Shown here: positions 26,643 to 33,873 of the stretch, piece after piece
Numbering within the stretch: position 1 is the stretch's first letter
How the letters are laid out: every line of letters starts with the position of its first letter
Assembly: GCA_009846005.1 (NCBI GenBank)
Contig: VXYL01000052.1
Span: forward strand, 1-51,329
DNA length: 51,329 nucleotides
From: Gammaproteobacteria bacterium
Lineage (GTDB): Bacteria; Pseudomonadota; Gammaproteobacteria; Pseudomonadales; Azotimanducaceae
Direction of reading: 5' to 3'
The notes under the pieces: generated by a model
Database searches by the model: none
Seen by the model: only the letters and a program-made list of their open reading frames with translations
What the model was told of the DNA's origin: nothing
Translations under genes and position numbers: made by a program

Positions 26643-28268
26643 ATGACCGACTGGTATCCCAAACGCCGCTTCGGCGACCTGCCCGACGAGATGGCACGCA
26701 AGTTCGGAAGCCGCGAAGCCCTTGTCTTCCAAGACGCGCGCTACACGTTCCAGGAGTTGCAGGCCGAAATCGACCGGGCGGCCAAGGCGTTGATGACCCT
26801 TGGGGTCGAGCGCGGCGACCACGTCTCCCTGTGGCTCAACAACCGCGCCGAGTGGGTCTTCCTGATGTACGCGCTCGCAAAGGTGGGTGCAGTGCAGGTG
26901 CCCGTCAACACGCGGTTCCGCACCAACGACCTAGAGTACGTACTGCACCAATCGGACAGCGTCATGCTGATCACCCATGACGTCTCCGGCCCCATCGACT
27001 ACCTGGCAATGGTGCGAAAGGTGGTCGACCTACCAAACGAAGGTATCGATGTCGCCGACGCCTCCTACCCGGCACTCAGGCGGGTCGTCATCGTGGGCGA
27101 CGGGGAGAACGAAGGTACGGTTTCCTGGGCGGCGGCACTCGCACGGGCGGAGACTGTTTCCGATGCCGATCTCACCGCCCGCGCCGACGCGGTGGATCCC
27201 GACGACCCCGTGTTCATGATGTACACCTCCGGCACCACCGGCTTTCCCAAGGGCGTGCTCCACGACCATCGGCTGATCCGCAACGTGGAGGAACGCGCGT
27301 TCCGCATGGCGGTCACCGAGAACGACACCATCATGAGCTACCTGCCGTTGTTCCACGCCTTCGGCTACTCGGAAGCGGCCATGATGTCCATGGCGACGGG
27401 TGCCAGGCAGGTTCTCACCGAGACCTTCGACGCGGACGAAGCCCTCGATCTCATCGAGCGCGAGCGCGCCACCATCGCGCATGGCTTCGAAGCCCACATG
27501 CAGATGCTGTGCGATGCCCAGGAGGCCGATCCCCGCAACTTGAGCAGTCTGCGCACCGGCTTGTTCGCGGCCGGCATGCACAGCGCAACACCCGTGGCCC
27601 GGCGCGGGGAACGGGTGATGACCCCGTTGAAGGCACTCTCCGCCTACGGGATGACGGAGGTGTGGGTCGGCGCGGCACTGTCGGCCTTGGACGACGACCC
27701 GCCGCATCGCCTCGAGACCTCGGGCTACCCGGCGCCGGGCTACGAGTTCAAGGTGGTCGATCCGGACACCGGCGAGCAACTGCCGGACGGCGTGCCCGGC
27801 GAACTGCGCGTCAAGAGCTACGCCCTGATGAAGGGCTACTACAAGAAGCCCAAGGAAACCGCGGAGTCCTACGACGCCGACGGTTGGTTCTGCACCGGCG
27901 ACATGGCCGAACGCCACGCCGACGGCTACATCCGCTTCCTCGGCAGGTTCAAGGACATGCTGAAGGTCGGCGGCGAGAACGTGGATCCGATGGAAGTGGA
28001 GGGGCTGCTCCTCGAACATCCCGCCGTGCAGCAGGTCGCCGTGGTCGGGTTGCCGGATCGACGGCTATCGGAAGTGCCGGTGGCGTTCGTCGAGCGGAAA
28101 CCCGACGCCGACATCGAAGCCGACGACGTATTCGCCTACTGTCGCGGCAAGGTCGCGAGCTTCAAGATTCCCCGCCACGCGATCTTCATCGACGAGTTCC
28201 CAATGACCGCGTCGGGGAAAATCCGCAAGGTGGAATTGCGAGAGAAGGCGAAGCAGTTGCTGCATTAG
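26643..28268 (+). CDS. AMP-forming acyl-CoA synthetase (FadD-like)
   Basis: 541 residues of the ANL adenylate-forming family. It activates a carboxylic acid with ATP and joins it to CoA. Visible motifs are MYTSGTTGFPKGV (near 192-204, phosphate loop), YGMTEVW (A5), GDMAERHADGYIRFLGRFKD (A7/A8), and the catalytic Lys526 in TASGKIRK. Length and HDHRLIRNVEER fit medium/long-chain or aryl acid ligases. It is divergent from the membrane-protein operon and has its own short upstream region. The acid substrate is not determined. Confidence 0.9.
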   Translation: MTDWYPKRRFGDLPDEMARKFGSREALVFQDARYTFQELQAEIDRAAKALMTLGVERGDHVSLWLNNRAEWVFLMYALAKVGAVQVPVNTRFRTNDLEYVLHQSDSVMLITHDVSGPIDYLAMVRKVVDLPNEGIDVADASYPALRRVVIVGDGENEGTVSWAAALARAETVSDADLTARADAVDPDDPVFMMYTSGTTGFPKGVLHDHRLIRNVEERAFRMAVTENDTIMSYLPLFHAFGYSEAAMMSMATGARQVLTETFDADEALDLIERERATIAHGFEAHMQMLCDAQEADPRNLSSLRTGLFAAGMHSATPVARRGERVMTPLKALSAYGMTEVWVGAALSALDDDPPHRLETSGYPAPGYEFKVVDPDTGEQLPDGVPGELRVKSYALMKGYYKKPKETAESYDADGWFCTGDMAERHADGYIRFLGRFKDMLKVGGENVDPMEVEGLLLEHPAVQQVAVVGLPDRRLSEVPVAFVERKPDADIEADDVFAYCRGKVASFKIPRHAIFIDEFPMTASGKIRKVELREKAKQLLH

Positions 28269-28312
28269 GCACATCCCCAAGCTGCCGTTGCCATGCCAAG
28301 CGCCAAATAATT

Positions 28313-28325
28313 GTCTAATATAGAC
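28313..28325. promoter_or_regulatory. Perfect palindrome GTCTA-ATA-TAGAC, candidate antitoxin operator
   Basis: GTCTA (28313-28317) and TAGAC (28321-28325) are exact inverted copies around ATA, 25 bases before the antitoxin ATG. The site overlaps an AT-rich -10-like stretch (TAATAT). Phd/YefM antitoxins usually bind short palindromes at this place to repress their own operon. Confidence 0.6.
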
Positions 28326-28350
28326 GTTTTGGACAGTTTGGCACACAACC

Positions 28351-28596
28351 ATGCGCTACGTATCGGCCTCCGAAGCAAAACAACGGCTGGCAACCGTTCT
28401 CGATGCCGTTCAGCGGGAACCCGTAACCATTCGCCGCCAAAACCGCGAGGTTGCCGTCGTCATTTCTCCCTTGGACTACCGACGGCTAGTCTCGACTAAC
28501 GTCGCGGAGTTTCAACGCTTCTGCAACCGCGTCTCCGCAGCCGCCCAGGCCCGAGGACTGACCGAGAACGAACTGGAAAAGTTGCTTGACTCCTAA
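28351..28596 (+). CDS. Type II antitoxin, Phd/YefM family
   Basis: 81 residues with the Phd/YefM N-terminal DNA-binding fold: MRYVSASEAKQRLATVLDAV, then EPVTIRRQNREVAVVISPLDYRRL. The C-terminal tail (FCNRVSAAAQARGLTENELEKLL) would wrap the toxin. It ends 5 bases before the toxin gene. It should neutralise the PIN nuclease and repress the operon through the upstream palindrome. Confidence 0.9.
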   Translation: MRYVSASEAKQRLATVLDAVQREPVTIRRQNREVAVVISPLDYRRLVSTNVAEFQRFCNRVSAAAQARGLTENELEKLLDS

Positions 28597-28601
28597 AAAC
28601 C

Positions 28602-29000
28602 GTGCGCGTCGTCATCGACACGAACGTCTGGGTCAGCCGGCTGTTGCTCGCGGACTCCATGGCGGCACGAGCCGTCGATGCGGCGCTCTCGTCATCCGAA
28701 GTCGTGGTGTCCGAACGCCTAGTCGAAGAATTGGCCGATGTGCTGGCGCGGGAGAAGTTTGACCGTTACGTATCTCTGGCGGATCGCGAGGAGTTCCTGC
28801 GTCGTGTTCTGCAAGTCGCCACGACCTTTCCGGTTCTCACCGAGGTGGCCGATTGCCGTGACGTCGACGACAACCAGCTACTGGCTCTGGCGTTGGATTC
28901 CGAAAGCGACGACATCCTGACCGGCGATCAAGACCTGCTCACCATGAATCCATGGCGGGGAATCGAGATCATCTCGCCGCGGGCATTCCTCGCCGTATAG
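28602..29000 (+). CDS. Type II toxin, PIN-domain ribonuclease (PIN_3-like)
   Basis: 132 residues beginning at GTG 28602. The PIN acidic site is seen as VIDTNVWVS (first Asp), VSERLVEELADVL (Glu) and DVDDNQLLALALDS with ILTGDQDLL (Asp residues). Such toxins cleave RNA with Mg2+ or Mn2+. The GTG start 5 bases after the antitoxin stop would keep toxin yield low. Both catalytic and structural motifs look intact. Confidence 0.9.
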   Translation: MRVVIDTNVWVSRLLLADSMAARAVDAALSSSEVVVSERLVEELADVLAREKFDRYVSLADREEFLRRVLQVATTFPVLTEVADCRDVDDNQLLALALDSESDDILTGDQDLLTMNPWRGIEIISPRAFLAV

Positions 29001-29037
29001 GTAGCGAGACTCCGCCTCAGACCGAACGACCCATGGT

Positions 29038-29115
29038 CGTAGGGGACGGGCTTGTCCCGTCCCGGCAGGGACCACGGCTCCCGATTGCGGGCGAGGACAA
29101 GCCTCGCCCCTACGG
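29038..29115. repeat. Compound inverted repeat of two CGTAGGGG-type palindromes
   Basis: The left unit (29038-29065) starts CGTAGGGGACGGGCTTGTCC and closes with CGTCCCGG. The right unit (29089-29115) reads GGGCGAGGACAAGCCTCGCC and ends CCCTACGG. Each is a hairpin, and the two face each other across 23 bases, so the outer ends CGTAGGGG and CCCCTACG also pair. It sits between the convergent toxin and isomerase genes and could stop transcription from both sides. Confidence 0.8.
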
Positions 29116-29177
29116 CGCCTTGGCAGAATGCAACCTGACCGTGAACACCGAGCCCGCTCAAGGAACCCGGCAGGGCA

Positions 29178-30233
29178 TCACCCAAGCCCCAGCACCTCCC
29201 GGTTCCCCGCCTCGTCGGAACCCGACGCCGCGAAGTCGTCGAACGCCTTGTCGGTGACCCGGATGATGTGGTCGCGGATGAACTCGGCGCCTTCCCGGGC
29301 ACCGTCCTCCTGGTGCTTGAGGCAGCACTCCCACTCCAGCACCGCCCAGCCGTCGAAGTCGTGGGCGGCGAACTTCGAGAAGATCGAGCGGAAATCGATC
29401 TGGCCGTCGCCGAGGCTGCGGAACCGGCCTGGGCGGTCCACCCAGTCCTGGTAGCCGCCGTACACGCCGGCTCGACCGTTCGCGTTGAACTCGGCATCCT
29501 TGACGTGAAACATCTTGATGCGGTCGTGGTAGATGTCGATGAACGCCAGGTAGTCGAGTTGCTGCAGGATGAAATGGCTCGGGTCGTAGAGGATGTTGGC
29601 GCGCGGATGGCCGTCCACCTCGTCGAGGAACCGCTCGAAGGTGATGCCGTCGTGCAGGTCCTCGCCGGGATGGATCTCGTAGCAGCAGTCGACGCCCGAG
29701 TCCTCGAACACATCCAGGATCGGCCGCCAGCGTGCGGCAAGTTCCTTGAAGCCGGTGTCCACCAAGCCCGCCGGACGCTGCGGCCACGGGTACATCATGG
29801 GCCAGAGCAGGGCGCCGGAGAACGTGACGTGCGCCGAGAGACCCAGGTTGGCGCTAGCCCTCGCCGCCAGCTTGCACTGCTCGATGGCCCACTCGGTGCG
29901 TTCCGCCGGCTTGCCGTGGAGCTCGGCGGGCGCGAAGCCGTCGAAGAGGCGGTCGTACGTGGGATGTACGGCCACCAACTGGCCTTCGAGGTGGGTGGAC
30001 AACTCCGTGATCTCCACGCCGCACTCGCGCACCCGTCCGGCCAACTCGTCGCAATAGTCCTTGCTCTCGGCCGCCTTGGCGACGTCGATGAAGGCCGGGT
30101 TGCCGATGGGGACCTGGATACCCACGAACCCGAGGTTCGCAGCCCATTTCGCCATCGACTCGATGTTGTCGAAGGGATCCTCGTCGGCCATGAACTGGGC
30201 CAGGAAGATCGCCGGTCCTTTCAGTGTTTTCAT
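29178..30233 (-). CDS. TIM-barrel sugar phosphate isomerase/epimerase family protein
   Basis: 351 residues from ATG 30233. Xylose-isomerase-like TIM barrel features are clear: IESMAKWAANLGFVGIQVPI, ELSTHLEGQLVAV, CCYEIHPGEDLHDGITF, ILYDPSHFILQQLDYL, MFHVKDAEFNANGR and FDGWAVLEWECCLKH. The Glu, Asp, His and Glu at strand ends form the usual metal site. It is downstream of the Gfo/Idh oxidoreductase with a palindromic repeat in the 55-base gap. Such pairs often oxidise and isomerise sugars or inositols; the substrate is not known. Confidence 0.9.
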   Translation of the reverse strand: MKTLKGPAIFLAQFMADEDPFDNIESMAKWAANLGFVGIQVPIGNPAFIDVAKAAESKDYCDELAGRVRECGVEITELSTHLEGQLVAVHPTYDRLFDGFAPAELHGKPAERTEWAIEQCKLAARASANLGLSAHVTFSGALLWPMMYPWPQRPAGLVDTGFKELAARWRPILDVFEDSGVDCCYEIHPGEDLHDGITFERFLDEVDGHPRANILYDPSHFILQQLDYLAFIDIYHDRIKMFHVKDAEFNANGRAGVYGGYQDWVDRPGRFRSLGDGQIDFRSIFSKFAAHDFDGWAVLEWECCLKHQEDGAREGAEFIRDHIIRVTDKAFDDFAASGSDEAGNREVLGLG

Positions 30234-30247
30234 GTCGTGTCTCCTCT

Positions 30248-30295
30248 CGTAGGGGACGGGCTTGTCCCGTCCCGCGTCGAAATCGCCCCTACGGG
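30248..30295. repeat. CGTAGGGG palindrome in the gap between two - strand genes
   Basis: CGTAGGGGACGGGCTTGTCC starts at 30248 and its hairpin closes with CGTCCCG. A second end, GCCCCTACGGG, lies at 30286-30295. The outer CGTAGGGG and CCCCTACG ends are inverted. The right end supplies the TAG stop (30289-30291, - strand) of the oxidoreductase. Confidence 0.75.
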
Positions 30296-31458
30296 ACTGC
30301 GTAGTCTTTGAACGCGAGCCATTGGGCGCCGGCCTCGGCACTCGCAACCACCGTCTCGATAAACGCCATACCCCGAACGCCGTCGGCGATGGTGGGGAAG
30401 TCCAGGTTTTCCTCCGTCGGCTGCCGCCCTGCCCGCTTCGCTTCGAGGGTGTCGGCGAAGTTGCGATAGAGCAGGGCGAACGCCTCAAGGAAACCCTCGG
30501 GATGGCCGGCGGGCAAACGCGTTGCGCCGGTAGCGGCATCGCTGACCCCTGGGCCGCCCGTACGACGAACCTCGTAGGGGCGATCCGGCCAGCGAACGAC
30601 GAGCGAGTTCGGTTCCATCTGAGACCATTCCAGCCCGCCGCATTCGCCGTAGACCCGAAGTTTCAGGCCGTTTTCCTCGCCCACGGAGATCTGGCTGGCG
30701 AACAGGACGCCCTTGGCGCCGTTGTCGAAGCGCAGCAGAACGTTGCCGTCGTCCTCCAGTTGCCGGCCCGGTACGAAGGTCGTGAGATCGGCACACAGCG
30801 ACTCGATCTTCAAACCGGTGACGTACTCCACGAGGTTCTCGCCGTGGGTGCCGATGTCGCCCATGCAGCCCGCCGCGCCGGAACGTGCGGGATCGGTGCG
30901 CCACTCGGCCTGCTTGTTGCCTTCCCCTTCCAGCCGATCGGACAGCCACCCCTGGATGTACTCCACCACCACCCGGCGGATGTTGCCGAACGCGCCGGTC
31001 CGAACGAGGTGACGGGCTTCCTTGACCATCGGATAGCCCGTGTAGTTGTGCGTAAGGCCGAACACCAGCCCCGTCTCCTCGACAAGCGCAGCAAGTTCCT
31101 TGGCCTCGTCTAGGTTGAACGTCGCGGGTTTGTCCGACATCACGTGAAAGCCCGCATTGAGCGCCGCTTTGGCGATCGGATGATGGGTGTGGTTCGGCGT
31201 CGCGATGACCACGAAGTCCATGCGGTCGCGCTCGGGCCGCGCAGCCTCCGCCTCCATCAGTTCGGCATAGGTGCCGTAGCTCCGGTCGGGATCGATGCCG
31301 TAGAGCGCGACGCCCGCCGCGCGGCTCTTCGCCGGGTCGCTCGAGAAGGCGCCGCAGGTGATGGCTATCCGACCATCGAGTTCCGCCGCCATGCGGTGCA
31401 CGGCGCCAATGAACGCGCCCTCGCCGCCACCGACCAGGCCCATCTGGAGTTTCGCCAT
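30289..31458 (-). CDS. Gfo/Idh/MocA-family oxidoreductase
   Basis: 389 residues from ATG 31458. It opens LQMGLVGGGEGAFIGAVHRM, a Rossmann NAD(P) loop. MDFVVIATPNHTHHPIAKAAL and HVMSDKPATFNLDEAKEL hold the family's DKP motif. LTHNYTGYPMVKEARHLV and AGCMGDIGTHGENLVEYVTG complete the catalytic domain. It belongs with the TIM-barrel gene downstream. The last codons run into a CGTAGGGG repeat, so the C-terminus was probably set by the repeat insertion or a change near it. Confidence 0.92.
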   Translation of the reverse strand: MAKLQMGLVGGGEGAFIGAVHRMAAELDGRIAITCGAFSSDPAKSRAAGVALYGIDPDRSYGTYAELMEAEAARPERDRMDFVVIATPNHTHHPIAKAALNAGFHVMSDKPATFNLDEAKELAALVEETGLVFGLTHNYTGYPMVKEARHLVRTGAFGNIRRVVVEYIQGWLSDRLEGEGNKQAEWRTDPARSGAAGCMGDIGTHGENLVEYVTGLKIESLCADLTTFVPGRQLEDDGNVLLRFDNGAKGVLFASQISVGEENGLKLRVYGECGGLEWSQMEPNSLVVRWPDRPYEVRRTGGPGVSDAATGATRLPAGHPEGFLEAFALLYRNFADTLEAKRAGRQPTEENLDFPTIADGVRGMAFIETVVASAEAGAQWLAFKDYAVP

Positions 31459-31587
31459 GAATCGCCCCTTCCCAATTCTGGTGGCATTGAACGGTGACGG
31501 CTGCGCCGAGGTCAATACCAATCTGGCCGGATGCGTCGCAGCGGGGCGCGCAGTACGATTGGATGCGACGAAGACAAGGAGGGCACG

Positions 31588-31845
31588 ATGACAATTATCG
31601 GCTCCGCATCGAGCCTGCCCACGCCGGCACAATCCACCGACGAAACCATCAGGGCCGCGGCGACGGTGGCCATCCGGCTCGCCGGTGCGCTGACGGTGTT
31701 TGCAGGCCTCATTCTCACCACTCAGGCGCTGATCGCCGCCAGTTCAATGATCACCATGGGCTCCGCGCTGGTGGTCGTGGTCTGGGGCACGTTGCTCACT
31801 GCCTTGGCGAGACCGCTGGGACGATTCGTTTGCAGGGATCGTTAG
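31588..31845 (+). CDS. Small two-helix membrane protein, unknown function
   Basis: 85 residues starting at ATG 31588 after a strong AAGGAGGG ribosome site (31577-31584). Two hydrophobic segments (AGALTVFAGLILTTQALIAA and MGSALVVVVWGTLLTALA) are followed by RPLGRFVCRDR. It lies alone between the divergent oxidoreductase and the next isomerase gene. No family is recognised. Confidence 0.6.
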   Translation: MTIIGSASSLPTPAQSTDETIRAAATVAIRLAGALTVFAGLILTTQALIAASSMITMGSALVVVVWGTLLTALARPLGRFVCRDR

Positions 31846-31962
31846 CCGGCGCGACCATGCAACAGGCAACTGGCGGTGCGCTGGACCACAGCAGTGGCCG
31901 TAGTGTTCCGAAAACCCGGCGTCGATGTATGCTCGACCTCGACACACTCGCCAGGATCGCCG

Positions 31963-32715
31963 ATGAAGCCGATTTCAGTGCAACTCTATTCATTGCGCCA
32001 AGAGTCCCAGCATGACTTCGATGCCGTTCTCGAACGGCTTGCTGCCATCGGCTACCAAGGCGTTGAGCCCTTCAACCTGTTCGGCAAGACGCCGCAGTCG
32101 TTCAAAGCCCAGGTCGAGGATCTCGGCATGGTGGTCTCGTCGTCCCACCACCCTTGGGCGAACCGCACCGATACCAGCGAAGTCGTAGACACCGTGAGTG
32201 CCCTGGGACTGACGCGCGCGGCCGGCGGGTTTGGACCGGATGACTTCACCGACCTCGACGCGGTGAAACGTACCGCCGACACCGTCAACTCTCTAATCGA
32301 CGCCCTATTCCCTCACGGCTTGAACCTGTTCCTGCACAACCACTGGTGGGAGTTCGCCGAGATCGAGGGCAAGCTCGGCTATCACTGGATCGCCGAACTG
32401 TGCCCGCAGGTGGAGTTCGAGGTGGATACCTACTGGGCCGCGAATTTCGGGGCCGTGGACGTCGTCGCCGAAGTTGCCCGGATCAAGGACCGCGCACCCC
32501 TCCTGCACATCAAGGACGGCCCCTTGGAACGGGGCAAGGCGCATGTTGCCCTCGGCGACGGCAAGATGGACATCGCTGGAGTCATCGACGCGGCGGATCC
32601 CGATGTGCTGGAGTGGAATGTCGTCGAACTCGACGACTGCGACACCGACACGATGACCGCCGTCGAGCGCAGCTACCGCTACCTCGTCGACAACGGCTTG
32701 GCCGGCGATGCCTGA
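31963..32715 (+). CDS. TIM-barrel sugar phosphate isomerase/epimerase family protein (second, shorter)
   Basis: 250 residues from ATG 31963. Barrel signs are ISVQLYSLRQESQHDFDAVL, LAAIGYQGVEPFNLFG, LNLFLHNHWWEF, VEFEVDTYWAANFG, LLHIKDGPLERGKAHVALGDG and DVLEWNVVELDDCD. The metal-site Glu, His and Asp are in place. It overlaps the aminotransferase start by 8 bases (ATGCCTGA), so the two are translationally coupled. It is much shorter than the other isomerase in the window and not a close copy. Confidence 0.88.
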   Translation: MKPISVQLYSLRQESQHDFDAVLERLAAIGYQGVEPFNLFGKTPQSFKAQVEDLGMVVSSSHHPWANRTDTSEVVDTVSALGLTRAAGGFGPDDFTDLDAVKRTADTVNSLIDALFPHGLNLFLHNHWWEFAEIEGKLGYHWIAELCPQVEFEVDTYWAANFGAVDVVAEVARIKDRAPLLHIKDGPLERGKAHVALGDGKMDIAGVIDAADPDVLEWNVVELDDCDTDTMTAVERSYRYLVDNGLAGDA

Positions 32716-33859
32716 TCGAACCTTCGATTTCGCCACCGGCCGCACCAATCCCGAGACGGTTCCCGTCGGCCGATTGCAGCGTGCGGCGCTCGACGCCATC
32801 GCCAACGAATACGTCGAGCTGACCGACTACCACGGCAAACTCGGCCATCCCGGCCTGCGTGCCGCCATGGCGCGCCGGGAATCGGAACGCGAAGGCGTCG
32901 CCGTGGACCCCGATCAGCTATCCCTGATGAACGGTTCCATGCAAGCCGTCACCTTGGTCGCTGAGGCACTGACCCACCCAGGCGATGCGGTGATCTGCGA
33001 GGAGTTCACCTACTCCGGAACCATCGCCGCCTACCGCGCGCTTGGCATCGACATGGTCGGCCTGCCCGTCGATGCGGACGGCATGTGCGTCGACCTCCTC
33101 GACGCCAAACTCGACGAACTCGGCGAGGAGCGCAAGCCGAAGTTCATCTACGCGCTCACCACCTACCAGAACCCGACGGGCAACAATATGTCCGTCGGCC
33201 GTCGTCGATTGCTCATCGACATCGCCCGACGGCACGACATTCCCGTTGTCGAGGACAACTGCTACGGCGATGTCCACTTCGACGGCGACAAGCCGCCTTC
33301 GCTGTATGCCCTGTCGGACTGGGACGGGATCATCTACATGTGCTCGCTGTCCAAGATCCTGGGACCGGGGTTGCGGCTCGGCTACCTCTATGCGAAGCCA
33401 CCGCTGCTCGACACGATCCTCGCGCGGCGGCACGACGCGGGCGGCAACTATCTCGCCGCGGCCGTGGTGGCAGAACTCTACAAGGACGGCGTGTGGGAGA
33501 TCACCGAGGAATTGAACGAATCCCTCAAGGTGAAGAAGAACCTCGTGGTGGACGGGTTGGCGGACGCGGGATCCGACGTCTGCGTGACCTCCAACCCGCC
33601 CGGCGGTCTGTTCGTCTGGGTGCGGTTTCCGGACGATGTCGATCAGGACAAACTGCTCCACCTCGCCGCCGAGCGGAACTTCCGCTATGCGTCTGGTGCG
33701 AACTTCCACATCCACGGTGACCGGGTTCCCTATTTGCGGCTCGCCTTCGGGCATGTCCCGGACGACGTCATTCGCGACGGCATGCCCGTGCTCGCCCAGT
33801 GCCTGCGGGAAGCGCGGACCACCAACGAGCCACGGAGCTTTAACGGCTTGTTCGACTGA
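32708..33859 (+). CDS. PLP-dependent aminotransferase, class I/II (MocR/2-aminoadipate-like, without HTH)
   Basis: 383 residues. PLP-fold type I motifs include YHGKLGHPGLRAAMARR, MNGSMQAVTLVAEALTHPGD, ALTTYQNPTGNNMS, VVEDNCYGDVHFDG, and the catalytic Lys216 in CSLSKILGPGLRLGYLY. Arg in the C-terminal part (YLRLAFGH) binds substrate carboxylate. It lacks the GntR-type HTH of MocR regulators, so it is an enzyme. It is coupled to the isomerase gene upstream and is followed after 14 bases by the solenoid protein. Confidence 0.9.
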   Translation: MPDRTFDFATGRTNPETVPVGRLQRAALDAIANEYVELTDYHGKLGHPGLRAAMARRESEREGVAVDPDQLSLMNGSMQAVTLVAEALTHPGDAVICEEFTYSGTIAAYRALGIDMVGLPVDADGMCVDLLDAKLDELGEERKPKFIYALTTYQNPTGNNMSVGRRRLLIDIARRHDIPVVEDNCYGDVHFDGDKPPSLYALSDWDGIIYMCSLSKILGPGLRLGYLYAKPPLLDTILARRHDAGGNYLAAAVVAELYKDGVWEITEELNESLKVKKNLVVDGLADAGSDVCVTSNPPGGLFVWVRFPDDVDQDKLLHLAAERNFRYASGANFHIHGDRVPYLRLAFGHVPDDVIRDGMPVLAQCLREARTTNEPRSFNGLFD

Positions 33860-33873
33860 CGGAGGGCAACATC

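Noticed and set aside
29001-29177. Small open frames across the gap after the toxin gene
   Set aside because: They consist of translated palindromes and have no start signal or family signs.
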